Of a stretch of DNA of 64,000 nt, positions 1 to 12,291 are shown piece by piece. The stretch is from Toxorhynchites rutilus septentrionalis. Lineage: Eukaryota; Arthropoda; Insecta; Diptera; Culicidae. The notes beneath the pieces were generated by a model, which saw only the letters and a program-made list of their open reading frames with translations, was not told the origin of the DNA and did no database searches. The stretch spans positions 245,377,993 through 245,441,992 of the forward strand of contig NC_073745.1 in assembly GCF_029784135.1 (NCBI RefSeq). Direction: 5' to 3'. Position numbers and translations under genes: made by a program. The stretch's first letter is position 1; each line of letters starts with the position of its first letter.

Positions 1-250
1 TGTCATATTCTAACACTGACAATATCGTTGTTTTGTACAACTGAATGAGGTCTCCTGGATGGGCACCCCACCATGTTCCGGTTATTGTTTGGAGAAAATT
101 TATTCTTTGCTGGCATTTCTGTTTCAAATACGCAATGTGTCTCCCCCAGGTACATTTAGAGTCAAAATATACTCCAAGGTATTTGAAAAACATAGAGTGT
201 TGGATCGTTTTGCCGGATAGGTGAAGCTGGAATCGTTGAACTCGTTGTTT
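1..250 (-). pseudogene. LINE (non-LTR retrotransposon) reverse-transcriptase C-terminal fragment
   Basis: The minus strand reads as the region just after the catalytic part of a non-LTR retrotransposon reverse transcriptase. It shows KYLGVYFDSKCTW, then GRHIAYLKQKCQQRI, then TGTWWGAHPGDLIQLYKTT, all in one frame running off the left window edge. These motifs are typical of Jockey/Juan/I-type mosquito LINEs. A TGA in the same frame near 251-253 and loss of similarity beyond it indicate a decayed copy. The exact clade cannot be set from this piece. The upstream catalytic FADD-type motif was not seen. Confidence 0.72.
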
Positions 251-1285
251 TCAGCAGATAACGTTGGGAGAACTTCGATTTATAGTTTGAGATGGCGTTT
301 TGGAGCTTCGATAACCTCTATCAAGCCGAGAAAGCAGTCTTTAACATGCAGTGTATCTTCCTTCTGAAAGAACGTGCGTGCGATCAACGCTAACGACTTT
401 TCCGATGGAACATTAGTAGACTCATGTAGACTGTAGACATTGTAACTAATTCTGACTTTGCTTTATTTTTCTTCATTATTTTTTATTTCTGCATAATTTT
501 TGAGAGCCGGAATTCCTGACATAATTCTAGCTCCTGTTCTACTTCCTAGTTTGAGTTTGTTCAAATTGTATACTGAAAAAAATCGGTCAACGTTTGCTGA
601 AGAATTCGGCAGAATCAAGAATGTTGAAATTATTTTTATTAATTTGGGATAAGCAAAACTAATGTCATACCTTTTTGGGATAAAATTTTACCCCAAAAGA
701 AGCATCCTGGCGTTCGGCATTCTATGACAATAATTGAATCAATTATCGCCATGTTGATGGCGATAGGATGTATTACAAAATGTAACTACTTTCTAGTCGA
801 ATTTATGATTATTTTTTATTTATACAATAGGTTTCCTTGGGAGCTGGGACCGACACTGATGTTGTGCAAATGCTTGATGCGTGCTGATTGGAAAGCGCAA
901 CAAAAAAAGATTCCGGGCTCAATGTGTTGATATAAGCTTTTTATGAGATTAACCAAATCGTGTATTGTGAGAAGAAACGATGTGTGCTTCTTTATTTTAA
1001 AAAAAACTGCCACTGAAGCACACAGAGTCACTTATGATTCACATTTATTATGACTTTCGACGGCCGAACTCTGTCGCGAACAGTATGCACGGATTGGCTC
1101 TAAATCGTTTTTCCTCACTACTGAAAACGAACGGAACCATCACGAATGATCGTTATCGACTACAATTGATGCGTTGTCCTATTTAAAAGCCCAGTAACAG
1201 AAATTTCAAATGGGCAGGTAGACAATTTTATTTTGTAGTAAAACGCTGAATATTTATCTAGGTTCTCGTAAATTCCGAAATATTA
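251..1285. other. Intergenic, no gene recognised
   Basis: This AT-rich stretch holds only short ORFs with no recognisable motif. The first 150 bases may be decayed LINE sequence continuing the fragment at 1-250. I see no promoter, RNA gene or paired repeat in it. Confidence 0.5.
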
Positions 1286-2463
1286 TTAGGTGTACCGGTA
1301 AGTTTCTTCGGTTTTACAACAGATGGCGTATCTTGATTATTATTCCAGTGAGTCAAATTTCCAGACATTCGTTGAAAAGCTACTGTCATTGAGCGTCTTT
1401 TTCAGTATATGTCAAAAAGTTTAAGCGTAAACAAAATAGTTTTTTGCCACTTCGAATATGTCGAATTTCGTACCAACGAGAGTGTTTTTGCGGGGAGTGT
1501 TACTTCATTACATCAATATGAAGAAAAAAGCTACGGAAAGTCATCGCATTTTGGTGGGAGTTTGTGGTGACCATGCTCCAATTGAGCGAACGTGTCAGAC
1601 GTGGTTTACACGCTTTAAAAGTGGTAATTTTGACTTAGAAGACAAATAACGTTCCAGATCGTTAAAAAAAATAAAGATGATGAATTAGAGGCTTTACTCG
1701 ATCAAGATCCGCCACAAACGCAACAAGAACTTGTAGATACACTTGGAGTAGCTTAGCAAGCCATATCCGATCGTTTAAAAGCAATGGATTCCCATTGCCT
1801 GAAAGTTAGGACATTGGGTGCCGTATGAATTGAAGCCACGAGACGTTGAACGCCGTTTTTTCGCGTGCGAACAACTGCTCCAACGGCATAAAAGAAAGGG
1901 TTTTTTGCGTCGAATCGTTGTCGAGGCGATGAAAAGTGGGTCCATTACGACAATCCTAAACGTCGGGCAACGTATGGATACCCCCACCAGAAGGTTATGC
2001 TGTCTTTTTGGTGGGATCAGCTGGGTGTGGTGTACTATGAGCTGCCAAAACCGAATGAAACCATTACGGTGGACCTACCGACGACAATTGATTCATTTGA
2101 GCCGTGCACTGAAGGAAAAACGGCCACAATACGAGCAAAGACACGATAAAGTTATTTTGCAGCCCGATAATGTTCGGCCGCTTGTCGCGAAACCGGTCAT
2201 AACATACTTGGAAACGCTGAAATGGAAGGTCCTATCCCACCCGCCGTATTCTCCAGACATTGTTCCATCCGATTATTAGCTTTTTCGATCGATGCAACAT
2301 GGCCTAGTTGACCAGCACTTCTCCAATTTTGATGAAGTCAAAAATTGGATGCGATTCGTGGTTAGCCGACAAACCGGACGATTATTTCCGCAAAGGGATC
2401 CGTGAATTTCCAGAAAGATGGGAAAAAGTTGTGACTAGCGATGGGCAATACTTTGAATATTAA
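1286..2463 (+). pseudogene. mariner (DD34D) transposase, decayed element
   Basis: This is a dead mariner-family element. A mariner-like left terminus (TTAGGTGTACCGGTAAGTTT) sits at about 1286, and the coding remnant runs 1458-2463. The N-terminal helix-turn-helix region is clear (FLRGVLLHYINMKKKATESH, then RTCQTWFTRFKSGNFDLEDK). A linker that can be followed through frames is next (QTQQELVDTLGVA, VPYELKPRDVERRFF). The first catalytic block is GDEKWVHYDNPKR near 1925-1960, the second is QPDNVRP near 2160, and the third is YSPDIVPSDY near 2250. The C-terminal GQYFEY ends at the TAA at 2461. Several stops (for example near 1647 and 1755) and frame changes break it, so it cannot make transposase. 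The right inverted repeat was not found. Confidence 0.85.
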
Positions 2464-4040
2464 ACTTGTAACCATTTTTGCAGAATAAAGCATTAATTCA
2501 CTTGTTTTTAATATAAAATGCGTTCAAATTAATGCTTTATATTTTAAAACGGATGTTTTCGGAGAATTTCGTAAAGACAATAATGGAAAATTATACGGGA
2601 ATTATCATTAAGTTTTACAGCAGAACGGATCGTCTTCTCATACTGCGAATCTGGCTCAGAACTGCTGTCGGGAAAATTTGACCGACTTTTTGGCGATCAA
2701 AAGTGAATGGCCTCCTCCTAGTTCACCACATGTTGTCGGAGAAAAACGAGAAAAATGTGTCTACTTCTGGCCAGTTCAGAGGCGTCATCCTCCGAATTTG
2801 GGACAAAACATGATGGGAGTCGAGCCTGCGATGGATTTGAAGAACGTTCGGTGCAGGTCAAAAAAATTAAAGGCAGTGTTAGTCCGTGTAACCTTTGGTT
2901 ACAAGCATTTTTGTAACTTCGCCACAAATTGATCTACCCAAAACCCGATCGCTTGACAGGGTTACCATATCTACAGAATTATCTGTATTTATATAGATTT
3001 TTCAGCCTGTTCAAAACCAAGAATCTGTAGTTACAGATTACAGATTTTTTGTGTTTTATACAGAATTTACAGATTTTTCAATACAGGGAAAACGTAACGT
3101 AAACCAGAGAGGCCCAACGAAACTGAAACTGTTCTTCGATATCTGAGTCAACTACGACCGAAACCAAATAGCGAAACAAATCATGAATCATTTGAGCAAT
3201 TCGATTACAAAACCTGTTCTACGGTTTTTTTTTTCACTACGTTGTGCCATTGACTAATGAGTTGAATAAAACATTCCATACGAAAACACCCGAATTCGCT
3301 CAAATTTGTTTGCAAACCAAACCACTTTTTGGACTATCCGGGTGCATGTTTTATGTGCAACTTATTAGGCAAATCGGAAAGCGGTTCAATATTGAAGACA
3401 ATGTTCTGAAAACTGATGTATTGGAATCAAGGATTTTCGTCTTTGCATGAAGTTCCCATTCTTTAAACAAAAAAAACTTGAAATCAGCAGGAGTTGGAAA
3501 ACGAGATCCGGGAAATCAACTCTAGAACTCCTAGCGGAGACTTTGATATAAATGCCACACTGAAAACCCAAGAAAGCTGGGCGAAACTTTTTAATAAAAA
3601 TAGAGCAAATCCTTGAGGAGTTTCGCCAATTTCTTCATAAACACATTTTTCGAAAACTGCGGAAAGATATTTTTCCACATTGAACGTAAACGAACCAAAA
3701 GTGCGGAAATGGCTAGATTCGAAAACTGTTGATACGATCCTGAAACCTAATTGTACATTTCAGATCGTGAGGGGGTTTTAGAATCACACTGTCAAAATGC
3801 TTGAGAGTAAGTTTTCGTATACCATTTTTCGACAGTAATGCTCAGCACAAAAAAAACTCTACACGTAAAATGGTTAAACGACGAATGTTTAAAGAATATA
3901 AATTTGGATGAAAAACATACCCAATTAATTTATTTTGAATGAAAAAATTCTCTCAGAATCTACCCGTATCCTGAGCACATGTCTCAAAAACAACTTCAAG
4001 TTCTCTTTTCCATTCGTTGCTAGTTATCCAGTTCTTTTTT
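2464..4040. other. Intergenic, no gene; ACAGATTT-rich patch
   Basis: No coding potential is recognised. Around 2975-3090 the sequence is loosely repetitive, with many variants of ACAGATTT/ATCTGTA spaced about 15-20 bases apart. The rest is AT-rich without clear structure. Confidence 0.45.
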
Positions 4041-4043
4041 TTT

Positions 4044-4740
4044 TTTGACGTAGGACTACGTCTAACCGGAGTATATGGGGGGTAATATGAAAACCTAAAT
4101 ACAGAGCATGCAGGAAAAAATGAAAGATTCCGAATGCTTATAACTCGAACATTTCTTACTGGATCGGAAAGATGATTGCATCAATTGATAGGGAATGTTT
4201 CTACGCTTCTATCGCATTTAATAAAATGTTATTTTTCATTAGATGATCAATTGAATAGCTGTGAAATGTTAAGCGTTATCTAAACGCCCTTACTGCCTCA
4301 TTTTGATTGGCCCGATCTACGGTTTCCCTAACACAGCCATCAAAACCAAGCAGCCTTGGGGAAATCGGCATTGCAAATACATGAAAGTATGGGAACATTT
4401 GCTCTCACCGAAATGTGTTCCCTAACAAAGACTTCAAAACCAAGCAGCCTTGGGGAAATCGGCATTGCAAATACATGAAAGTCGGGGGTTCTGACTGAAA
4501 TATGTTTCCCTAATACAGATTTTAAATACATGGAGCGTGAGAAAATTGACATTCCAAATACATGTATGTCGGGGGCTTTTTGTTCCGACTGAAATGTGTT
4601 TCCCTAATACAGACTTCAAATCTATGGAGCGTGGGAAAATAGTCTCAGCAAATAAATGCAAGCTGTGAGTACTTTTGTACTCGCTTACCTTTGTGCAAAC
4701 TAGAATATGTTTCCTTAACATGGTCTTCCGAGAAGTACGT
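4044..4740. repeat. Dispersed element with about 93-bp internal tandem repeats, copy A
   Basis: It begins with a near-palindrome (TTGACGTAGGACTACGTC at about 4047) followed by CTAACCGGAGTATATGGGGG. After about 270 bp come four to five imperfect tandem units starting near 4322, 4418, 4505, 4599 and 4689. Each unit contains GTTTCCCTAACACAGACTTC and GGCATTGCAAATACATGAAA. A second copy lies at 20013-20896. I know of no host function. The repeated units in both copies point to a non-autonomous transposable element. The right end of copy A is unclear. Confidence 0.65.
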
Positions 4741-4926
4741 ACACTTGAGAGATGAAAACTTCAGAAGGAAACGTAAAATGAAATAATCGTTTGATAATTC
4801 TTCCGTTCACATATTTTGTCCTAGGTATCATACCAAACGTAAAAAGACTGTCATAAAATTTACTTGTACTGAAGAACATAATCTATCACAATGCATGAAT
4901 TTACCTTATATGTAATTATACAATCT

Positions 4927-6655
4927 TTTGACGTAGAACTACGTCTTTCATTAAGGGTGCCAAATCAGAAAACAGGTCACGTTTTTATGAAATAAAGTTA
5001 ACGTTAATAACTATTTTGGCCGCGAACGGATTTTGGCGATTTACACATTAAACGAATCGGAAATTCCCTAAGATTTGTTTAATATGCTATACATTAGAAT
5101 CCCTTGGTTTGTAAATGGTTAAATTTCATGAAAACTTTAAGCGTTTCCATTTTCCCATACATTTGTTCTGTCCATTTGTGTGCTTTCGCGAACAGATCTG
5201 TCAATAACGATCAACTTATCGACGACCAACGGAGGGGAAATCGTAGGATTTAAAGTCTCCGTGAACAAAGGAAAAGAAGAAGAATGAAGGGGAATTTTTG
5301 TATAGAGTATAAACAGTGGATCTCGCTGAGGCAAACTTTCATTCGGCATCGGACTGTTGAGCAATCCAGTTCACTTTGCTTTCGCTGCGCTTCGATCTAA
5401 GATTGGACCCCACCAGTGGTAATTCAACTTGGATATCGTCGTTTTTCGCGTTATTCGTATCGTGTGTTTTTCTTTCCGCTTCATAAATTGGATGCTTCGC
5501 ATAGTGTGTGATGAGCAAGAAGAAGAGGAAGGCAGGCTCGAGCCCTGCAAAAAACGAACGCATTGCCAGGGGCAATAAAATTTCGAGGCAAGCGTCATCT
5601 AGTGAAGCACACGATGTTGGTGCAGTGAAAGCGCTCGCACTGAATCGAGCCTTCGAATCGAACAACAGCGAAGTAGGCGACTTCGGCGCGTCGGTCGAAA
5701 ATGTAAACGTCGTTACCCAGGCAGCAACCAAAATCAAGCTACCCCCGCTGGTGGTGAAGGTGGTTGCTCTTGACAAACTCATCAGCGAATTCACATCGAT
5801 GGGTGTTACAGCAGAGTACAAGCTGTGTGGCATAATTCAGTCTTTTTCCAAGCAGTTAACATTGTTTGTTTTCCGTCATCATAAGGGCTTCGTTGGTGCT
5901 TTTGACATTGCATGAATGCATTAAACTGATGTTATGGCGAAGCAGGCGTTAAGGTTGTACGCCAAAAAATCATTTGGGGAATGCCAAGCATCTTGAATGT
6001 CGTACTGGAATGTTATAAGTTATTCAGGTTCGCGTGCCAGTCGAAAAACTGCCTTCAACTAGGATTGCATTTGCACTAGTCTTGATCATAATGAAGCAAT
6101 GCTACTGTTTTCGAGGTTGTTGATATTAAAAAAAAACGTTTATTTGGCTTGTTTAATCACCAAGAAAGTGAATGTCGTTCTGGAATGTTGTATGTGATTA
6201 GGTTTCGCTTGCCAGTAGCAAAACTTCCTCCACTAAGGGTGACAGCTGCGCTTATCTCGAGTATGAGAAAGTAATGCAACTTTTTTCGAGGCCAGTAATA
6301 TAAACAGAAGTGTTTCTTTTGAGAATAGCGCAAAATGATGAGAAGTGTTTATATTCTTTGTAGTTTCAAGGCAAGTCTATGTCAATTGCAAAAAAGGCCA
6401 CTGGAATAGCGTTCGAGGTAAATTTTCAATGCATTGACATGAAATAAATTGCGACATACGATCAGCTAGTATATTGTTCTGCGAAGGCAAGAATGAATCA
6501 TCAGTCAATTATCGTCAACTGATTCTACAATGAAAAAAACATTTCAGAGATTATTCTACTAAGCAGTTGTTTCTAAAATTTCACAGCATTGTAGAATAAT
6601 ATCCAAGGTTTAAACAAGCGACTTTTATAATATAACAGCGTAGTTCTACGTCAAC
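4927..6655. mobile_element. Probable TIR element bounded by TTGACGTAGAACTACGTC motifs
   Basis: TTGACGTAGAACTACGTC lies at about 4929, and the inverted form CGTAGTTCTACGTCAA lies at about 6638-6654. The same motif starts or ends other repeats in this window (4047, 20014, 20890, 27073, 27990, 63890). The interval carries a short gag-like ORF (5511-5915). No target-site duplication was seen, so the boundaries are tentative; two neighbouring elements that share a terminal motif is an alternative. Confidence 0.4.
5511..5915 (+). pseudogene. Gag-like (LINE ORF1-like) N-terminal fragment
   Basis: A 134-codon ORF starts at ATG 5511. Residues 2-30 are Lys/Arg/Ser-rich (SKKKRKAGSSPAKNERIARG), and a later segment reads KLPPLVVKVVALDKLISEF followed by MGVTAEYKLCGI. 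This resembles, from memory, the PP(I/L)VVK...EYKL segment of nucleic-acid-binding ORF1/Gag proteins of mosquito LINEs. Similarity stops abruptly at about codon 108, and no zinc knuckles follow. I therefore read it as a truncated fragment captured in a repeat. The family call is weak. Confidence 0.35.
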
Positions 6656-7085
6656 AATGCGGTCGTATCTTGGACACAACCTCCTATAATTTTTTTTGTA
6701 AACTTCTGATAAGTATTTACTAAATAATGTTTTTATGTTTATGTTTAAAAATATTAGCTGTAATTCTTCTTCGAATGATATTTTTCGCATGTATTACAAA
6801 AATAATTAGTTTGGCGTCTTTCGCTCTTTATCTTTCTCTTTGAACATACAGAACAATGCTCTTTACATCTACCCAGTGCCGCAATACATGGAGTTTTCCA
6901 TTAATCCTTTCCTCAAGCATGGATGACAACTTTTGTTTATGCTGAGTACCTTTATAAATTATTCATAGTAGCACCGTTTTGGTTCGTGAATAAGTTCATA
7001 AAGACATTAAAATTCGTTTAGAAAAAGTGTGAACTGATACATTATTACATCAATGGAAATATTAGTATACAAAATACGTTCTTGA
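6640..7085 (+). repeat. Dispersed repeat, copy 1 (inverted copy at 24710-25150)
   Basis: This segment contains TACATGGAGTTTTCCATTAA, AAGCATGGATGACAACTTTT and AAATTCGTTTAGAAAAAGT. It recurs on the opposite strand at 24710-25150 with many substitutions but the same order of blocks. No coding motif is seen. It is probably part of an old transposable element. Confidence 0.55.
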
Positions 7086-9560
7086 TGAACGGGAGGGAGT
7101 TTTTAAAAAAGGGAAAGAAAAGGTTTACAAAAGATTACGACTTACCAGTTTGATCTTCTGACAAAAAGTGATTTATTTCAATTCATATTTTCCCTATCGT
7201 TGCCTTACTAGCTACCAGTTCTCAGCTATTTGCTGCGTCCGCGGGTTCTCGAGTTACTTTTGCCGCCGTCCGTTGTGATGACACCGGTCGTTTATGTCGT
7301 TCGCCGAGACTAGGCTTCCGATTTCGATGACACCGTCAGCGCCCGTTCTAGCGCGTGTAAAGATGAAGCCACCGCTTGTTGTTGTTGTTGCAGCTCGTTC
7401 AGTTCTAGGTTGATGCTATCAGCTGTGACCTTGACTTACACAATGTTACGTAATTCCCGACTTTGCTCGAAACTCTACTACTACTTTATTCGTTTCACTC
7501 GCTTCGAGATCCATAATGGCAAAAGTGGTCGAAGCAAACAAAAATCACTCGTTTCGAAATGCGGAATGCTACCCCAAAACTAACTATCTCAAAGCCATCC
7601 AAAATTCCAACTGAAAATTTTAAAGTTAACCCTCATGCTTAAGAACTAAAATAGAAATGATATCTCTTTATATCCTTAAGTTGTAATTGGAACGAAGGGA
7701 AGCCCGGCAATGAGCATGCACTGTGTATTCTCGATTAGGGTGAGGACGATCCACACGGCAGCAGAACAACAACTGACAAATTATCACGGTGAAGGCTTGC
7801 ATTTCTTATTATTTTATCGCTTGGATATGATGATACACTATAGTTGGCTACAATTTTTATATTGGTATATAAACATTGTGCCTCACCACAACGTTGATTA
7901 CCCGATTTCGAGACAGCAGAGCCAATTATTCTTGAAATAAACTATTTACATACTTGAAAGTCTGAGAGAATCTTAGAGAATCCGATACGATGGGTATATC
8001 AAAACATGAAAATCCCCTCGCCACATGAAAAGTTAGTAATGTTGAAACTATTGCATGAAAACGTGGCATGTTTCCTGATTCCCCACCCGTGAAGATATTT
8101 GTAGTTTTACGTCGGAAACAGAAAAAGAAAGCCCACGTGGACAACAGGGAAACGGATAAGCGTGGTTTTTTCTGTAGGTATTTTCACATACTTAGCAAAT
8201 AATTCACATCGAACCTTAGCAATCTGTTAGCTAGCTTGATTGCCGATATACGTTCTACGTTCTGGCAACCAAAACGCCACGAAATATTGACTTTGATGCC
8301 AAGTTAATCTCTGCCAAAGTGGATAAAGCTTCAGAACGGTGAGCAAATGTACCCTAGGGTACTGAAACTTAGCGTGCGCAATCACCTATCATTAACTTTC
8401 GATCTCGCTGCCACTTCAGCAGCCATCGTGCGAATGCTGTTCAATTCATTGCAGTCGAGCACATGTATATTTTATGTTCTTCTAACGCGATAAACTGCGC
8501 CTGATAGTGTATAATTAAATTACATATATTTTACATTTGAAACATCTATGAATAATGCATACAGCCATCGTGCAAATAATCACGGCAGCAGATTTCGATC
8601 AATGCCGATCTGTGTTTGTACTAAATGAGGATCATTTTTGAAGTTACACCTTATATGGTAAGACACGTATGATGACGGTTCAAGCTAAATGATCAGTGAA
8701 ATAAACTCAACGAATGGAACAATATCGTTGGTCAAGGCACAATGAAAACGGAAGCATATGTTTTTTTCGCAATAACTAAACGAATCTGTAATCGTAGATA
8801 TAGTACTGGGGTCCGCCAATTCAAGTACATTATAGTAAACGTGTATACAAACTACTAGTACTGATCAAACATTCTGGGGGTATGATTTATTTAGACAATT
8901 TATGAATGAAAAATATTACAATCGTTCAAATATGTTCATTACGACTCGCTTCTCTGGTTTTCGATGACAATCCCAATTTTTTGGTATAGAGTGATCATTT
9001 ATGAACGTGTCTTGGCTTTCGAAAATTCCGAAATACCCAAATACGACCTTTTTCTAAGGATTTCAATCTTCATAAAAATCACTAAATGAAAAACATCAAA
9101 GCGAGAAGCAATCCAATCCGACCATAGTGCTGGTTGTTCAGCTCAAAAGCCACATTGCCACCGACTGATCTCTGTCGATACCCATATCGACGATACGCAT
9201 CATAATATCTGAACCCATTCCGTTTGTTACCTGAAAAGGGGGTATCTCAGCATGAAATTAATCGCTGTCCGTCTGGAATGGAACGTAGCATGTTGAAGCC
9301 CACAGAGAATCCAGTAGTGGATGGAGTTGCACCCTATTAAATTACTATTCCATAAACCACGACCATATTAGGCACATAATCCGGCGTAGCCATACAATTT
9401 ACTTTTCGTTAAAGCTTCATAAGTGATGATCTAATGTAAACGCACATGCTGACTATAATTTTACACCGTCTAATTTACATGGAATGACGGTAATTATTAG
9501 CGTCGATTTTTCACGGAGTGTCCTTTCGGCGGAACCGTAAATTAGGTGCGCTAGAAAAAT
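7086..9560. other. Intergenic; possible decayed coding remnant at 7205-7440
   Basis: The minus strand at 7205-7440 is GC-richer and reads LELNELQQQQQAVASSLHAL before a stop. It looks like a coiled-coil remnant of an ORF that could come from a retrotransposon. The remaining 2 kb has no recognisable ORF, RNA gene or clear repeat. Confidence 0.35.
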
Positions 9561-10850
9561 CAAGGCGTGCAAAAAGGTAGCAAACCGCGTCGGTATTTAT
9601 GCTTCTCATTGTACGAAAGCCTGTTAAAATTGAAAAGATACAATTGGCTTAAGCTGATTGACTGCCAGTGCGTTGTGGGGCTTGATAAGTGCACAACCTT
9701 TTTCGAGGGGATAAACAGAAACGCAGCCTGCGGTTTTAAACGAATTGATCAACACACATTAGTCTGCACCTCGGGCGGTTTCCAACAGTTCAGACGAGCT
9801 CAGACGAATGTTCACCGGTGGAAAATCATTGTGCTAGCTACTTTTCTGTTCCCAGTCGTGATCTTGAAGCTTACATACAAATCGCCGGTGCCAATCGCTG
9901 TCATTAATAACCGTATCACCCCCAAACGAAGAAAGGAGATTAAGCAATATCCCAATCAAGGCGTTTCAGTAGTAAATCATAACACTCAAATTAGCTATAG
10001 TCAAACAGAAGAAAAAAATGAACACGGCTTCGAAAAGGAGCGAGTGTTCTTTTTCTGTTAACTTTGTTTGACTTTTTAAACGGGCGAGTATCAGCAATTC
10101 GTGATCGCCTCAAGCCTTTTATCTGGGGCATCCAGACAAAGATTTTAAATCCTCTAAAGTGTTTCCCGCTCAAACCGTGAAGAATTTTGTCATGAACCAA
10201 TTGATTATTGACAGATTGAGCTATTTTCGTGTATACTCTGCGGGTCGCATGATAGCAGTTTTTTCATCAAATCTATTTTGAGTTAATGGTTACCCATGAC
10301 GACTAAGTTTGACACAATGGATGAAACAACATGAACCCTGAACGCACCAACGGGGCGTGTACTATTCACCATTCAAAAATCAGTCTCAAAAATGTTGGTC
10401 GGACTATTGTTACTAGGGGAACTTAAACTACCATTTAAGCTAGAATGTACCACTTCGAACGAATCTCTAGTTCGGATGCTATTGGGTCACTTCGATAACC
10501 TCGGCGATCACTGATGAATTGAATGAAATACTTATTGTTCGCCGATTTCTCCACGAATCCACATTAAACACGGTACCATTATTAAACTAGTTAGCATGTT
10601 TTCAGTCTTTTTTGAAAGCAAGCATGTTTTCGGTCTTCATTCAATATTCCTATGCAACTAGAATTCAATGTTTTTGAAAGCGTAATATTTTATCAAAGGA
10701 GGTAATTGCTCATTATGAATGTTTTAGAAAACTCATTTTTGGTAAAAAAATGGGACTTTCTTCGACTTTCTGGATGTTTTGTAAACAAAACCTCAGCTTT
10801 CAAGAAAATATATAAATATAAAAAATATTTAAATAATATGGAGCGTCCTC
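9561..10850. other. Intergenic; one unassigned 164-codon ORF (9567-10061, +)
   Basis: The ORF at 9567-10061 has a possible membrane segment (WKIIVLATFLFPVVILKL, about residues 85-102) but no signal peptide, splice context or recognised domain. Its listed start is not an ATG. I do not treat it as a gene. Nothing else in the stretch stands out. Confidence 0.4.
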
Positions 10851-11316
10851 TAGTAATAGTAATAGTAATAGTAATAGTAATAGTAATAGTAATAGTAATA
10901 GTAATAGTAATAGTAATAGTAATAGTAATAGTAATAGTAATAGTAATAGTAATAGTAATAGTAATAGTAATAGTAATAGTAATAGTAATAGTAATAGTAA
11001 TAGTAATAGTAATAGTAATAGTAATAGTAATAGTAATAGTAATAGTAATAGTAATAGTAATAGTAATAGTAATAGTAATAGTAATAGTAATAGTAATAGT
11101 AATAGTAATAGTAATAGTAATAGTAATAGTAATAGTAATAGTAATAGTAATAGTAATAGTAATAGTAATAGTAATAGTAATAGTAATAGTAATAGTAATA
11201 GTAATAGTAATAGTAATAGTAATAGTAATAGTAATAGTAATAGTAATAGTAATAGTAATAGTAATAGTAATAGTAATAGTAATAGTAATAGTAATAGTAA
11301 TAGTAATAGTAATAGT
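10851..11316. repeat. Long hexanucleotide microsatellite (AATAGT)n, about 77 copies
   Basis: 466 bp of uninterrupted AATAGT repeat with no visible mismatch. It creates an artificial Val-Ile repeat ORF on the plus strand and an all-Tyr ORF on the minus strand (ATT/ACT phases give TAT and TAC codons). Neither is a gene. Such purity over 77 units suggests recent expansion or assembly collapse or extension. It lies about 2.4 kb upstream of the cuticular gene promoter. Confidence 0.97.
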
Positions 11317-11399
11317 TAGGAATTTTTTCCTGTAACGTGATTTGAAACTCGGTATTGCTTAATCTCATGGAAGGGGCAATTGCTGACGATAGCTAAACC

Positions 11400-12076
11400 G
11401 GGGAAGGTGTTTATGATAGTTTGAGTCTCTCTTTAAATGGGGGGAGGGAGTGGCTCCCATACAAATGAAACAAAAATTTCTGCTTAACTTGAGAACCAAT
11501 TAAGCAAAGGGAACCAAATTTGGCATGTGGAGGTGTAGGGGACAAAAAATGTTTTTATTGTGGTACGACACTCCTCCCCCTCTCTAAGGGGAGGCCGCCA
11601 TACAAATGAAACACAAATTTCTACATAACTCGAGAACTAATCAAGCAAACGGAACCAAATTTGGCATGTGGAGGTTCTAGAGGGCAATAAATGTTTCTAT
11701 GATAACTCGAGACCCCTCCCCCCTCTCTAAGCGGGGACTGACATACAAATGAAACACTAATTTCTCCTTAACTCGAGAACTAATCAAGCAAACTGGACCA
11801 AATTTGGCATGTGGAGGTTTTAGGGGACAAGAAATGTTATCATTGTGATACGACTTTATGGGGAGACTACCATACAAATGAAATACAAATTTCTGCATAA
11901 CTCGAGAACTAATGAAGCAAAGGGTCAGGGTAAAACTCGAGGAAGGAATCAATGAACAGTTCTGCGATTAAACCCATGGACGTTCGCTAAGTAAGAAAAC
12001 GTGAATGTTTGAAAGTATCTATAACAAAAAACCATTTTGGGTGAGACAAAGCTTGCCGGGTCAGCTAGTCTCGAAT
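11400..12076 (-). repeat. Truncated copy of the 141-bp tandem-repeat element family (minus orientation)
   Basis: Four units share CATACAAATGAAAC at 11458, 11599, 11742 and 11871 (spacings 141, 143 and 129). They also share AACTCGAGAACTAATCAAGC and CCAAATTTGGCATGTGGAGG. The block ends near 12076 with the reverse complement of CTAGCTGACCCGGCAAAC. The complete counterpart in plus orientation is at 54771-55653, and a partial one is at 20990-21762. The family is common in mosquito DNA. I believe it is a non-autonomous retroelement or DNA-element derivative but cannot assign it. Confidence 0.75.
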
Positions 12077-12229
12077 AAAAAAGCGAATAACAACTATTGC
12101 CGAGAAACAACAACAGAAAGAACCAAACACAAAATATCAATTGATGTCAGAGTGCGAAGAGATTTTGAAAATTTTATTTGCTTAGTTCAGGTATTGAAAA
12201 ATGAAATACTGGAATATTTTTTTAAACAG

Positions 12230-12291
12230 TATAATTGAGGTTCACAATAGTATACTATGTAATTGATATGGTATTGTGAACCTCAATTATA
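12230..12291. repeat. Perfect 20-bp inverted repeat (hairpin, 22-nt loop)
   Basis: TATAATTGAGGTTCACAATA at 12230-12249 is exactly reverse-complementary to 12272-12291. The loop is AT-rich and contains TAGTATACTA. It could be a tiny TIR element or a hairpin-forming transcript. No duplicated flanks are evident. Confidence 0.8.

Noticed and set aside
9567..10061. 164-codon ORF with a possible membrane helix
   Set aside because: Non-ATG start, no recognised domain, no splice or promoter context; length is possible by chance in this region.
10706..11368. Two long ORFs (Val-Ile repeat on plus, poly-Tyr on minus)
   Set aside because: Both are products of the AATAGT microsatellite; no start context, homology or codon variety.
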